Source: CAXBGS01 sp963975425 (GTDB lineage Bacteria > Planctomycetota > Planctomycetia > Pirellulales > Pirellulaceae). From it: 64,000 bases of DNA. Position numbers and translations under genes: made by a program. Shown here one piece after another: positions 7,833-16,905 of the stretch. The DNA lies in NCBI GenBank assembly GCA_963975425.1, contig CAXBGS010000003.1:558001-622000 (forward strand). Reading direction: 5' to 3'. The notes under the pieces were generated by a model. That model had not been told where the DNA came from, made no database searches, and worked only from the letters and a program-made list of their open reading frames with translations. How positions within the stretch are numbered: the stretch's first letter is position 1; each line of letters opens with the position of its first letter.

Positions 7833-9626
7833 TCAGGATGCGCGTCGAAAGCGAATCGTACTGGTAAGGATGATCGATACCGCCGACATCGCAATCGCAA
7901 CCGCAATCACGCTGCCTAGATTAAACGGACCTTTCGATTGCCACCAGACGATGGCGTACCCAATCGCACCCAACAACAAAGCGTAATACGTGAAAACGAG
8001 CAGCGTTTTGCGAATCACGATACCTTCTTTGCCGGTCAGCCCGACCACCGCAGACGCCGCAACGACGTTGTGCACACAGATGGTGTTCCCTGCGGCGCCT
8101 CCGACGGCTTGTAAGGCGACAATCCAGATGGGATCGACGCCGATTCGTTCACCCACGTCATATTGAAAGAGTGCGAACATCATGTTGCTAACCGTGTTGC
8201 TGCCGGCGACCGACGCACCAATTCCGCCAATGAATGTCGCCAAGAACGGCCATGCATCGCCGGCAAGATTGCTGACCCCACGGGCCAACGCGATCGGCAT
8301 CTCGTCATAACCGGCAGCGCCGCCGCTGCTGTTGATAAAGACTTGCACCATCGGAACGGTAAAGATCAAGGCGACCGAAGCGGCAAGGATTGTTCGGCCC
8401 GAATCCTTCCAAGCACGCCCGTAGGCGGCGAAACTCATTCGGTGCAAAACAAACGCGGCCAGCGACGCGACAACGAATACGGTGCCGGGCAAGTAGACCG
8501 GCCGAATGACTTCGGTAATCTCGGTACCAAAGATCTCCGCAACTTCGATCGTGAATGACTTGATCCACACGGCGGGCGAGAAATCCGTCATGGGCAATGC
8601 GTCTTGCCGCGTCAACACCAGCAACGCCGCAACGACCAGATACGGCGCCCATGCCGTCACCAACGAAAAGGTCGGCATGGTTTCTTCCGATTCATTAACA
8701 ACCGCTCCCGTCCAATCAGGGTCCCATCGTTCGGGAACGTCAAACTGCCAAGGCGGTGAACCACGGGGAACCAGAAAACCGGCTCGGGCGGCGGGCACCA
8801 CAATCATCAATCCAATCAATCCACCCAGCAGCGAAGGAAACTCCGGCCCCAAAAAACAGGCAACCGCCAAGTACGGCAGTGTCATTGCCAGTGCGGCAAA
8901 GATCGCGAACCGCCAAACCGCGATGCCCTCCCAAATCGAACGATTCTTGCCAAAGAAACGTGTCAGCATCGCCACCAGAAAAAGTGGAATCATCGTGCCG
9001 GCGATCGCGTGCAACAGTGCGACGCGAAATCCGACATCTGACAACATCGAATAGCCGTCAGTGTATCCGGCGCCAGACGCGAATTGATCGACCGTTCCTT
9101 CGCCAGCGAGCCCAGTGCCGACGCCGACCAGAATCGGAGTCCCGACCGCCCCAAAGGAAACGGGTGTGCTTTGAATGATCATCCCTGACACGACCGCCGC
9201 CAAAGGAGGAAATCCTAAGCCGACCAACAGCGGAACCGCCACCGCCGCTGGCGTTCCGAATCCCGCTGCGCCTTCGATGAACGATCCGAACAACCAAGCA
9301 ATGATGATTACCTGAATGCGACGATCCTCGGAGACGCCACGAAAGGACTGCCGTATTTTTGACAGCGCACCACTCTCTCGCAGCGTTCGAAGTAACAAAA
9401 TAGCGCCGAAAATGATGTACAGCAGTTCGGCCGCGACGATCAAACCTTTCACGCTCGCCGCAGCCACCTGAATCGCAGGCACACGCCACACAAACAGTGC
9501 CAGCGCAGCGGCAACCAGATAGGAAATTGGCATGGCACGACTGGCCGGCATTCGCAGCACAACCAGAAACAGTGCGACCGCGGTGATTGGAAGCAAAGAC
9601 AGCAGCGAGAGTATTTCAGCGCTCAC
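7833..9626 (-). CDS. lctP: L-lactate permease (LctP family)
   Basis: This 597-residue polytopic protein has about 13-14 hydrophobic segments and the conserved blocks of the LctP family of lactate/glycolate:proton symporters. These are the FGSFIEGAAGFGTPAA segment near residue 110-130 and the GASVAGSNTVSNMMFALFQ segment near 450-470. The start is a GTG codon at 9626. The protein is slightly longer than E. coli LldP (551), with an extra loop around residues 290-320. It sits 95 bp after cydB and before a hydroxyacid dehydrogenase. No lactate dehydrogenase gene is in the window. Confidence 0.93.
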   Translation of the reverse strand: MSAEILSLLSLLPITAVALFLVVLRMPASRAMPISYLVAAALALFVWRVPAIQVAAASVKGLIVAAELLYIIFGAILLLRTLRESGALSKIRQSFRGVSEDRRIQVIIIAWLFGSFIEGAAGFGTPAAVAVPLLVGLGFPPLAAVVSGMIIQSTPVSFGAVGTPILVGVGTGLAGEGTVDQFASGAGYTDGYSMLSDVGFRVALLHAIAGTMIPLFLVAMLTRFFGKNRSIWEGIAVWRFAIFAALAMTLPYLAVACFLGPEFPSLLGGLIGLMIVVPAARAGFLVPRGSPPWQFDVPERWDPDWTGAVVNESEETMPTFSLVTAWAPYLVVAALLVLTRQDALPMTDFSPAVWIKSFTIEVAEIFGTEITEVIRPVYLPGTVFVVASLAAFVLHRMSFAAYGRAWKDSGRTILAASVALIFTVPMVQVFINSSGGAAGYDEMPIALARGVSNLAGDAWPFLATFIGGIGASVAGSNTVSNMMFALFQYDVGERIGVDPIWIVALQAVGGAAGNTICVHNVVAASAVVGLTGKEGIVIRKTLLVFTYYALLLGAIGYAIVWWQSKGPFNLGSVIAVAIAMSAVSIILTSTIRFRRAS

Positions 9627-9721
9627 GTATTTCCCTGACTTGGAGGCAAGGCCCGCATTCTATGCGAGACAGAACCGCCAGGGTTGTCGCCGCCTTTCCG
9701 GGGTCAATTCACTAAGCATCA

Positions 9722-10753
9722 CTAATAGCTGGATGGATCCAACTTTACTTTGCCACGAAAAATCCAATAGACGATCGCGGTGTAGCTAAGGACACAGGGC
9801 AACCCGATCGTAGCGATCAACAGCATGGTCATCAGAGTCTGTTGACTGCTGCGCGCGTTGTTCAACGTGATGGAATACTCCGGGTCCACGGTCGACAACA
9901 TCAGATTCGGAAAAATGGCAACACTGAACAATGTTGCCAGTGCCAAGATGATTGCCGAAGAAGTAAAAAACGCATAACCGGGCCGCCCCAAATGCATCGC
10001 CCTTGGAATATTCAAGACCGCCAACGCGTTCAGTGCCGGCACAATCCACAACCACGGGTGATGCCGAAAGTTATAGGTGGCATGCGGACAGTGCCACCAG
10101 GTCGCGACCGAGACGGTGACGTATAGCGATGCAAAGACGTAGAACAACGGCATAATGACGCGTTGCACACCTTCCTGTAATTCACCTTCGGTTTTCAAGT
10201 ACAGATAGACTGCACCGTGTAGGGCAAACAAGCACGTCGTCAATACTCCAACCATCAGCGGATACCAGTGCAACTGCTCCAGCAAACTGCCTTGGTATTG
10301 ATAGTCAGCGCCCATTTGCATACCGGTCATAATATTCCCGGCCGCAATTCCCAACAGCATTGCCAACGACAGGCTGGACAGGAAAAAAATACCATCCCAC
10401 ACTCGACGCCAGCGATCCGAATGAACCTTGGACCGAAACTCCAAACTGACCGCGCGGCCGATCAAGAACAGCAACAACAAGTGAAACGCGGTGTAAAAGC
10501 TGCTAAAGACGCCGCCGTAAGCGTTGGGAAAAGCAGCAAACAGCGCCCCACCAAAAGTCACTAGCCAGACCTCGTTTCCGTCCCACAGCGGACCAATCGA
10601 ATTCATCACCAGTCGCCGCTGATGATCCGTCTTGGCGACAAAAGGGTGCAGTATGCCGACCCCTAAATCAAAACCGTCCAGGATCGCATAGCCGGATATC
10701 AGCACGCCCAAAAGCACGAACCAGATAAACGTCAACGTGTCGTAGGAAAACAT
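9722..10753 (-). CDS. cydB: Cytochrome bd ubiquinol oxidase subunit II
   Basis: CydB pairs with CydA in the high-affinity bd-type quinol oxidase, which reduces oxygen to water and works well at low oxygen. The 343-residue protein is hydrophobic, with about eight to nine membrane segments. It begins with the family's start block (FIWFVLLGVLISGYAILDGFDLGVG) at residues 5-29. I chose the ATG at 10753 because it aligns with the E. coli start. A TTG at 10771 overlapping the cydA stop as TTGA is the alternative. Only 95 bp separate it from the next gene, so no room is left for a separate CydX subunit. Confidence 0.95.
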   Translation of the reverse strand: MFSYDTLTFIWFVLLGVLISGYAILDGFDLGVGILHPFVAKTDHQRRLVMNSIGPLWDGNEVWLVTFGGALFAAFPNAYGGVFSSFYTAFHLLLLFLIGRAVSLEFRSKVHSDRWRRVWDGIFFLSSLSLAMLLGIAAGNIMTGMQMGADYQYQGSLLEQLHWYPLMVGVLTTCLFALHGAVYLYLKTEGELQEGVQRVIMPLFYVFASLYVTVSVATWWHCPHATYNFRHHPWLWIVPALNALAVLNIPRAMHLGRPGYAFFTSSAIILALATLFSVAIFPNLMLSTVDPEYSITLNNARSSQQTLMTMLLIATIGLPCVLSYTAIVYWIFRGKVKLDPSSY

Positions 10754-10767
10754 CTCATCGAGCGAAT

Positions 10768-12249
10768 TCAATCGTCGTCCTCCATCAGTGAACCGCCATA
10801 GCTGCGACCGCTGTGACTGATCAACTCGCTCATCGATTCTGTATCGTGCCCTCGACGAATTGATTCCTTGTGCGCCGCGAGTTCATCCTCTGTTTCAGGT
10901 CCATGTTGAATCTTTGCATTCAAGACATAAATCCAAACCATAAACAGCATGCTATAGATGATTCCGAACATCACGATCGAACCGAGCACTTGCTGCGCCG
11001 TGACGGATTCGCTGAGCCCGTCCCGCGTGCGCAGCCCGATCATTTCGACGCCGTCTTGTACCGACGGGTAAACGATCCACGGTTGCCGCCCGACTTCTGC
11101 TGTGATCCAGCCGGCATGATTGGCAACCATCGCGGCGACCGGCGCAAAAACGAAAATCCACATCAACCATCGCTGCTTATGGAACGTCCCTCGCCAAAAG
11201 AACCATAATCCAACCGCTGCGAGTCCAATCAGTGTGGTTCCGATCGCAACCATCAAATGAAACATCTGAAACGGCAACCAAACCGGCGGACGATCCTCCG
11301 GTGGTATTTGATCCAATCCCGCAACGGGTTCTTCGAAATTGTTATGGACCAGAAAGCTGAGCATCGCGGGTAACCGGAGTCCGAAATGAACCGTTTCATT
11401 GTCTGCATCGGGCCACCCAAACAAATACAGTCCTGTCGGTTCATCGGAAGAATCAAAGTGTGCTTCCATCGCCGCAAGTTTGGCGGGCTGGGTCTCGGCA
11501 AGTTTCTTCGCAGAATCGTGGCCCGAGACCGCAGAGAGCAGCGTCAAGATCAACGCCGAGGGCAGCGAAATGGACAAGCACCGACGGGCAACTGTCAGAT
11601 GCTTTCCTTTTAACAAATAGTAGGCGGACACCGACGTCACGAAAAAAGCGCCCAATACAAGCGCGCCGACAACCGTGTGTGTTAATCGATCCACACTGGA
11701 TGGATTGAATACCATTGCCCAAAAATCGGTCACTTCCGCGCGAGGGATCGACTTACCTTGCACCTCGTGCCAAACGATGTGATACCCCGCAGGCGTCTGT
11801 TGCCAACTATTGGCAATCACAATCCAAACGGCGCTGAACACGCTGCCTAGAAACACAAGTGCGGTACTCAATAAATGCACTTTCGGGGTAACGCGATCCC
11901 AACCGAAGACCAGAATCGCGAGAAATCCACTTTCTAAAAAGAACGCAAAGATCCCTTCCGCTGCCAGCGCTGAACCGAATACATCACCCACAAAGCGTGA
12001 ATAGGCGGCCCAGTTCGTTCCAAATTCGAACTCCATCACGATGCCGGTTGCGACGCCCATGCCAAAGTTCACGGCAAAGACGCGCGTCCAAAATCGTGCG
12101 GCACACTCCCAAGCCAAGTCGCGTGTGCGAAAGTATTGCAGCTCACACAGGAACAACTGCAACCCCAGCCCAATCGAAAGCGGCGGAAACAGATAGTGGA
12201 ACATGATGGTTCCAGCAAACTGAAGCCGGCTGAGAATTTCAACGTCCAT
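10768..12249 (-). CDS. cydA: Cytochrome bd ubiquinol oxidase subunit I
   Basis: CydA carries the hemes and the quinol site of the bd oxidase. In this 493-residue protein the likely heme ligands are H18 (MFHYLFPP), H191 (HTVVGALVLG) and M329 (PFQMFHLM). The proton-channel glutamates are E98 and E106 (AAEGIFAFFLES). The quinol-loop residues K257 and E262 (KLAAMEAHF) are also present. The C-terminal part of the Q-loop is short, as in the short-loop CydA group, and a charged tail ends in Asp residues. It leads a leftward unit with cydB directly behind. No cydDC export genes are seen nearby. Confidence 0.97.
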   Translation of the reverse strand: MDVEILSRLQFAGTIMFHYLFPPLSIGLGLQLFLCELQYFRTRDLAWECAARFWTRVFAVNFGMGVATGIVMEFEFGTNWAAYSRFVGDVFGSALAAEGIFAFFLESGFLAILVFGWDRVTPKVHLLSTALVFLGSVFSAVWIVIANSWQQTPAGYHIVWHEVQGKSIPRAEVTDFWAMVFNPSSVDRLTHTVVGALVLGAFFVTSVSAYYLLKGKHLTVARRCLSISLPSALILTLLSAVSGHDSAKKLAETQPAKLAAMEAHFDSSDEPTGLYLFGWPDADNETVHFGLRLPAMLSFLVHNNFEEPVAGLDQIPPEDRPPVWLPFQMFHLMVAIGTTLIGLAAVGLWFFWRGTFHKQRWLMWIFVFAPVAAMVANHAGWITAEVGRQPWIVYPSVQDGVEMIGLRTRDGLSESVTAQQVLGSIVMFGIIYSMLFMVWIYVLNAKIQHGPETEDELAAHKESIRRGHDTESMSELISHSGRSYGGSLMEDDD

Positions 12250-12707
12250 GACACGGCAACTATGGTGATGTACTCGCGCGAAACCAACACTTAAAGTGAA
12301 CCATCGTACGCTATTGCAACGAGTAGGTTAGGAAGACCTCCAACCCGCAGCCTGCACAGCGATCGCCAGGTCGATCATCCTCGCTTACGCGTGGGCCGAC
12401 GCCCCAGTGACGCAAAGATCAAACCCGCAATGGATTGAATCGCATCGGTCATCAAGCGCCCAATCAATTCCCCTTCGATGGCTAAAACGAATCGCTCGCG
12501 TGCTGCGCTGTCGACCGGCTTTCGACACTTATTCTATGATCGTAAGATCCGATTGAGTTCGCATTGCGCTCTCTGTCGCAGGGACGTTTTGACGCATCAA
12601 TTTTGCATCGAGCAGTCGCTGAATGACGCCAGATGGTATCACCGCTGTATCGCGTCTGATGGTATCACCAAGAGATCGCGACAATGATGCCCCTACCGAA
12701 ATCTCTG
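12250..12707. other. Non-coding gap between cydA and the HEAT protein gene
   Basis: This 458-bp stretch holds the upstream region of cydA (leftward) and the 3' side of the next leftward gene. A 69-codon frame on the plus strand (12478-12687) has no ribosome site and no recognisable product. A 12-bp direct repeat (GATGGTATCACC) occurs at 12632 and 12658. I see no convincing terminator, RNA gene or mobile element. Confidence 0.5.
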
Positions 12708-13955
12708 CTATGGCTCTCGCCGCAGATCGCCGCGATAGGTTGTCAGCTTGTCGGCAAAGTACTCACGCCAAGCTTGCTTGTCGTAGCCAAAGTCAGCACC
12801 GGGTTCAATCAGCTTTAACAGACTCAGTGCCGTCGCGTTCCTTTTATAGGTCACGATGGTTTCTTTCTTGTTTCCCGTCGAGAAACTGCCGGCGCCGCCG
12901 CTAGAGTTGGTCGGGCCACCGAAGCCGGCATTGATGCCGGGGCCGCTTGCGGATTCAATCCTGTGTTCGGTCACCAGGGCGTCGATATAGGTCAATGCGA
13001 GTTCGGGGTTGGGAAAGAACTCGAGCGCACGCAGCGCATCTTTCACTTCGCGAGGACTGTTGGATTTCAACTTTTGTCGGTAGTAGTCGACCGCTGATGG
13101 GGCACCGTACTGTTGCAAATGTGTCAGTGCTGCCTCACGGACCACGTCATCGGCGTCGTTATAGCCGACCAGCGTCAACGCCTTGACTGAAATGGCATTA
13201 CGAAACTTTCCTAACAGCTGGATGTAAAGCATCCGCATACGCCGAGGTTGCTTATTGCCCAACTCTCTTGCGATCGCGGCCGCTGCAAGCGGATCATCGA
13301 TCGCGGCAAGTTCTTGAAACGCTTCTTGTGCCTTTTCGGGTTTCACGTTGGGATTCAATGCCATCGCGCGCAGGCGTGTGATGTCCTTGATCCAACGTTT
13401 TGCTTTCTCGTTCGTTTCGTCTTGGTACTGTTCGATGGCAACGGCCTCGGGCAGTTTCCATTTGCCGCCGTCCCGAATCATGCCGCGTTTTCGTTGCTGA
13501 TCCGAATAGAGAATCCAGTCGTTACCGTCTTTGACATAATCAAGTGCCGCGCGGGCCAGCGCATGATCCGGGTCTAACGCGATTGCACGTTGATAGTGAT
13601 ATCGCTTTTGTCCCTGCAGTGGCAGCTCGTTGGCGACGCACCACCGGGCCAGTTCGTAATGCTTTTGTGGATCGTCGCCCGCCTCGGCAGCCAACCGCCG
13701 ATACTCGGCCAACTGGTCGCCCGTCACAACGCGGCGAACACGACTCTCAGGCAGCGCCAACGTGATCCCGTCATCCACTTTGACGATGACGTGCGGCACC
13801 TTCCCGGACGTGCTGCGCCGCAGGACCTTGCCGGCGACGTGCCCGCCACCGGAGAGCTCGACCGTGTCGGCGCAGGTGTCCGCCATGTACCCGGCCGACA
13901 CCGCGAGCACGATCGAAAGGGCAAATAGAACGACGGAACGAGGATTTATTCGCAT
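12708..13955 (-). CDS. Secreted HEAT-repeat/TPR-containing protein
   Basis: This 415-residue protein is read from the ATG at 13955. It has a good signal peptide (residues 1-30, core VVLFALSIVLAVSAGY) ending near ADTCA. The mature part starts with a small beta domain (VELSGGGHVAGKVLRR), then a TPR-like segment around ALDPDHALARAALDYV. HEAT-like helical pairs follow at about 190-320 (ALTLVGYNDADDVVREAAL, then DALRALEFFPNPELA). A Gly/Ser-rich linker lies near residue 340-365. HEAT domains usually act as protein-binding scaffolds. Similar proteins are common in planctomycetes but their role is unknown. The gene stands alone and leftward, divergent from cysH. Confidence 0.8.
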   Translation of the reverse strand: MRINPRSVVLFALSIVLAVSAGYMADTCADTVELSGGGHVAGKVLRRSTSGKVPHVIVKVDDGITLALPESRVRRVVTGDQLAEYRRLAAEAGDDPQKHYELARWCVANELPLQGQKRYHYQRAIALDPDHALARAALDYVKDGNDWILYSDQQRKRGMIRDGGKWKLPEAVAIEQYQDETNEKAKRWIKDITRLRAMALNPNVKPEKAQEAFQELAAIDDPLAAAAIARELGNKQPRRMRMLYIQLLGKFRNAISVKALTLVGYNDADDVVREAALTHLQQYGAPSAVDYYRQKLKSNSPREVKDALRALEFFPNPELALTYIDALVTEHRIESASGPGINAGFGGPTNSSGGAGSFSTGNKKETIVTYKRNATALSLLKLIEPGADFGYDKQAWREYFADKLTTYRGDLRREP

Positions 13956-14100
13956 TTTGGCAGTCCGGTCCGGCGAGTATCGCAAATGTGCCGTTGTAAC
14001 AAATCTACCCCCATTCTAGCCTCCAGCGGCAAAATCCCTTCATTCACGCAAGTTGGCGGCCGATAACGATACTTGACCATTGTGATCATGTTTGTAGTCT

Positions 14101-15015
14101 ATGTCTGCGGATCACGCGAAAAGGACATATTGTTCGATGCCGAGCCAACCATACCCTATCCCCCAAAATTCCGTCGATTTCCCGATGAGTAACTCGAACG
14201 ACCCGGCCAAACCGCTGGATTCCGGCAGCGTTTCACCCAGCCCGCCGCCGCTGCGCGTGATCACTCCGGATGACTTCAACGACGGCCCTCGTGGTGCGAT
14301 GGCGGCCGATCCGCCGTTGCATCCGACCGACGCGTACTTGGCGGAATTGGAATCCGAGAGCCAATTGCTCGAGACATCAACGCCGCAAGAAATTTTGAAA
14401 TGGGCGGTCGATCGCTTCGGCGACAAGTTCACGATGGCCACCGCATTCGGTCCCGAAGGCATGACGATCATTCACATGCTTTCACAGATCGCGCCGGAAA
14501 CGCCAATCTTTAACTTGGAAACCGGCTATCAATTCGAAGAAACGCTGCAGCTGCGCGAACGCGTCAAAGAGCGGTACGGGATCGAAGTCGAATTTAAACA
14601 TCCCGAACAAACCGTTGAGCAGTACGAAGCTGCCAACGGCGGTCCGCTCTACAAGACCAATCCCAACCAATGTTGCTTTGACCGCAAGCTACGCGTTTTG
14701 CATGAAGCAGCAAAGGGACAGCATGCCTGGGCCAGCGCGATCCGCCGTGACCAAAGTCCGGATCGGGCCAAGGCACCGATCGTCGGCTGGGATCGAAAGT
14801 TTCAGCTGGTGAAAGTCAGCCCTTTAGCGAACTGGACTAAGAAAGATGTCTGGTCGCTGATCGCCGCCGAAGACATTCCGTACAACCCGCTGCACGACCA
14901 AGGTTACCCGAGCGTTGGATGCCAACCTTGCACCCGTGCGGTCATGATTGGCGAAGACGAACGTGCCGGTCGTTGGAGCGGATTCCAGAAGACAGAATGC
15001 GGGCTTCACGACTGA
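14101..15015 (+). CDS. cysH: Assimilatory adenylyl-sulfate (APS) reductase
   Basis: CysH reduces activated sulfate to sulfite with thioredoxin electrons. In this 304-residue protein the 4Fe-4S cysteines that mark the APS-using type are present: C191-C192 (QCCFDRK) and C274-x2-C277 (GCQPCT). The catalytic cysteine is C300 in the terminal ECGLHD. The PP-loop-like nucleotide site (ATAFGPEGM) is around residues 120-128. The first 60 residues are low-complexity (Pro/Ser-rich), so the true start may be the ATG at 14185, or even later. An Rrf2 regulator follows after 10 bp, which suggests co-transcription and regulation by sulfur or redox state. Confidence 0.94.
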   Translation: MSADHAKRTYCSMPSQPYPIPQNSVDFPMSNSNDPAKPLDSGSVSPSPPPLRVITPDDFNDGPRGAMAADPPLHPTDAYLAELESESQLLETSTPQEILKWAVDRFGDKFTMATAFGPEGMTIIHMLSQIAPETPIFNLETGYQFEETLQLRERVKERYGIEVEFKHPEQTVEQYEAANGGPLYKTNPNQCCFDRKLRVLHEAAKGQHAWASAIRRDQSPDRAKAPIVGWDRKFQLVKVSPLANWTKKDVWSLIAAEDIPYNPLHDQGYPSVGCQPCTRAVMIGEDERAGRWSGFQKTECGLHD

Positions 15016-15025
15016 GCGTACAACC

Positions 15026-15451
15026 ATGGTGATTTCTGCACGTGTGCACTACGCCTGTCTGGCGCTGACCGAACTCGCAACCCACGGCGCCGACTCGGCG
15101 CCCGTTGCTGTGCGAGAGATGACGCTTCGTCACGGCATTCCGGGCCCGTTCTTGGTTCAGATCCTTCGCACTCTGCGAGCCGCAGGCTGGGTCGAAAGTA
15201 TTCGCGGCAGTCAGGGCGGTTACCGTATCACCGTCGATCCGTCCCAACTGACCTTGCTGGACATTGCCGAAGCCGTTGGATGCCAAGACGCAACGTGTCG
15301 TGCGGGAACCGAGTCGACGAAAGCCGATGAGATATTGCAAGAGTTCTGGGATGACGCGGCAGAGGCGTCGCGCCGCGTCCTGGCACAAGTTCGATTGATC
15401 GACTTGGTCGAACGCTGCCGGCACGGCGATGCGACCATGTTTTATATCTGA
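15026..15451 (+). CDS. Rrf2-family transcriptional regulator
   Basis: This 141-residue winged-helix protein is of the Rrf2 family, which includes IscR, CymR and NsrR. The start is the ATG at 15026, giving the family's standard beginning (VISARVHYACLALTELA). The wing reads RGSQGGYRI at about residues 60-68. Cysteines C86 and C91 lie where IscR has its cluster ligands, but the third cysteine of the IscR trio is missing there; C131 is far off. It may therefore bind no cluster, or a different one. It follows cysH by 10 bp, so a role in controlling sulfate or cysteine metabolism is likely but inferred. Confidence 0.9.
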   Translation: MVISARVHYACLALTELATHGADSAPVAVREMTLRHGIPGPFLVQILRTLRAAGWVESIRGSQGGYRITVDPSQLTLLDIAEAVGCQDATCRAGTESTKADEILQEFWDDAAEASRRVLAQVRLIDLVERCRHGDATMFYI

Positions 15452-15464
15452 GTTTCATAACAGA

Positions 15465-15498
15465 GACTCGTCTTGATCGACGACTCGTCTTGATCGAC
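15465..15498. repeat. 17-bp perfect tandem duplication
   Basis: The unit GACTCGTCTTGATCGAC occurs twice head-to-tail (15465-15481 and 15482-15498) in the 77-bp gap between the convergent rrf2-type and toroid lipoprotein genes. No coding role is visible. Confidence 0.9.
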
Positions 15499-15528
15499 CG
15501 TGGGCTAGGTCGGCGGAGTCGTCCGAGT

Positions 15529-16620
15529 TCACCGCGTCGGCGGCTGCATCCTCTTTTGATACTCGGCCAATCCGTGCAGCGCGTGATATAAGACGCCACA
15601 TTCCAGTTCGACGTCCTCACACTGCGTCAGCACCGCGCAGACTCTTCGAACACTTCGCTCGACCCAGGGTTGCCGCAGCGTCTCATCAGGCGCCGCGATC
15701 GCGAGAAATTCGAGCACATGCCCGGTCGTTCCCAGCGTCTCGCCTAGGTCACGAGTCCAACCGGGGCGATGCAAGTAGGCGATCGAAAACGATCCGTCGG
15801 CATTCTGGTTCAACTTGGCCGCTTCGATCGCCGCTTGAATCACATCGTCCGCTTGTTGCCAGACACCCGTAATCGGTCGCCCTTCTTGTCGACGCTTGTT
15901 GAGCGCCATCGCGGCACCAATCAGTCGGTGAGTTCCACCACAGACCGAGCTTTCCAGGTCTTGATCGAGTTCCAACTCCAACAGAAACTCGGTGCTGTAC
16001 TGTTCGCCGTCGCGGGCTACCCACTGATGGGTTGTCTCATGCAGCGCGACCAGGGCGATCATGGTCCAGCTGAACTCAAGTTCCAAATTTAGCGGCACGT
16101 CATACTCCGCTTGGTTCAGCCAATCCAACATCGTAAACGTCGCCTCACCGACTTGGATTTCGGTGTCGGCATCGAGCCCGCTTTGCAACATCACGGCAAG
16201 CCACTGGTCATAGTGCCCCTGACCGACCTTGGTCGCCGGATCGATGTCCAACCGAAGCCCACGACGCGGCGGACTTCCCAGCGGATCGCCCGGCCGCGGC
16301 TGAAAACCGGCCAGCGATCCGCCGGCAAGCAAATAAGACACCGCAGGCTGTTCTCGATTGGCCGTCCTCACATTGAAATCTCTGCCATACGCCAATATGC
16401 CGTGCAATACTTGCCAAGCGCCATGCGTTTCGGTCGAAAGCCAACGTTTCTGCAAGTTGGCATCCAGTGTGTCCGCCACCAAAACATCGAGGCTCGGCGT
16501 CTGATGAGATTCTGTGATCGACGCGTCGGTCGCAACAGGAACGACCGGAACTCCGGAAAGAGGGCACCCCGCCATCAGCAACGAAAGAAACGCAAGAGTG
16601 AGACAAATAGATCGGGGCAT
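15529..16620 (-). CDS. Lipoprotein with alpha/alpha-toroid-like repeats and an HETTH motif
   Basis: The chosen ATG at 16620 gives a 363-residue lipoprotein with lipobox LMAGC at residues 15-19. Helical repeats contain recurring Gly-His patterns (LHGILAYG, CGGTHRLIGA, TTGHVLEFLA, YHALHGLAEY) and a NADGSF segment like the QW motif of terpenoid-cyclase folds. This suggests an alpha/alpha toroid. An HETTH sequence, matching the HExxH zinc-metallopeptidase pattern, lies at residues 194-198. Whether it binds zinc is unknown. Comparable planctomycete proteins carry uninformative annotations. It is an isolated leftward gene. Function is unknown. Confidence 0.75.
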   Translation of the reverse strand: MPRSICLTLAFLSLLMAGCPLSGVPVVPVATDASITESHQTPSLDVLVADTLDANLQKRWLSTETHGAWQVLHGILAYGRDFNVRTANREQPAVSYLLAGGSLAGFQPRPGDPLGSPPRRGLRLDIDPATKVGQGHYDQWLAVMLQSGLDADTEIQVGEATFTMLDWLNQAEYDVPLNLELEFSWTMIALVALHETTHQWVARDGEQYSTEFLLELELDQDLESSVCGGTHRLIGAAMALNKRRQEGRPITGVWQQADDVIQAAIEAAKLNQNADGSFSIAYLHRPGWTRDLGETLGTTGHVLEFLAIAAPDETLRQPWVERSVRRVCAVLTQCEDVELECGVLYHALHGLAEYQKRMQPPTR

Positions 16621-16905
16621 TGTGATACCAAGTTGGATGGATCGTCTTGGGCGGCAAGAGAGCCAGGTCACCGATGTCCATCAAATCGGTTGAATTGGCG
16701 CGTCGGTTACCCGCCGACTGCGATTCTAGTTAAATTCTATGTGCAATCACACTTCGCCCCAATTTGGTCGCTAATCGATTTGCAATTGAATTGACGATCG
16801 TTCAACGGTTCGCAGCGTCACGAAAAATGACGAATCGCTTCGCGTCCCAGAGGGCCCTCAAGCGTAACGACCGAGCACGCGTCGATCGCGGAGCGATCAA
16901 CGACC

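Noticed and set aside
9627..9721. Possible cydX small subunit gene after cydB
   Set aside because: The 95-bp gap is too short for a typical 37-codon CydX, and no hydrophobic short frame is found on the right strand.
16111..16794. 227-codon plus-strand frame over the toroid lipoprotein gene
   Set aside because: It is antisense to a gene with a lipobox and repeats, and its product is Arg/Gln-rich without any motif.
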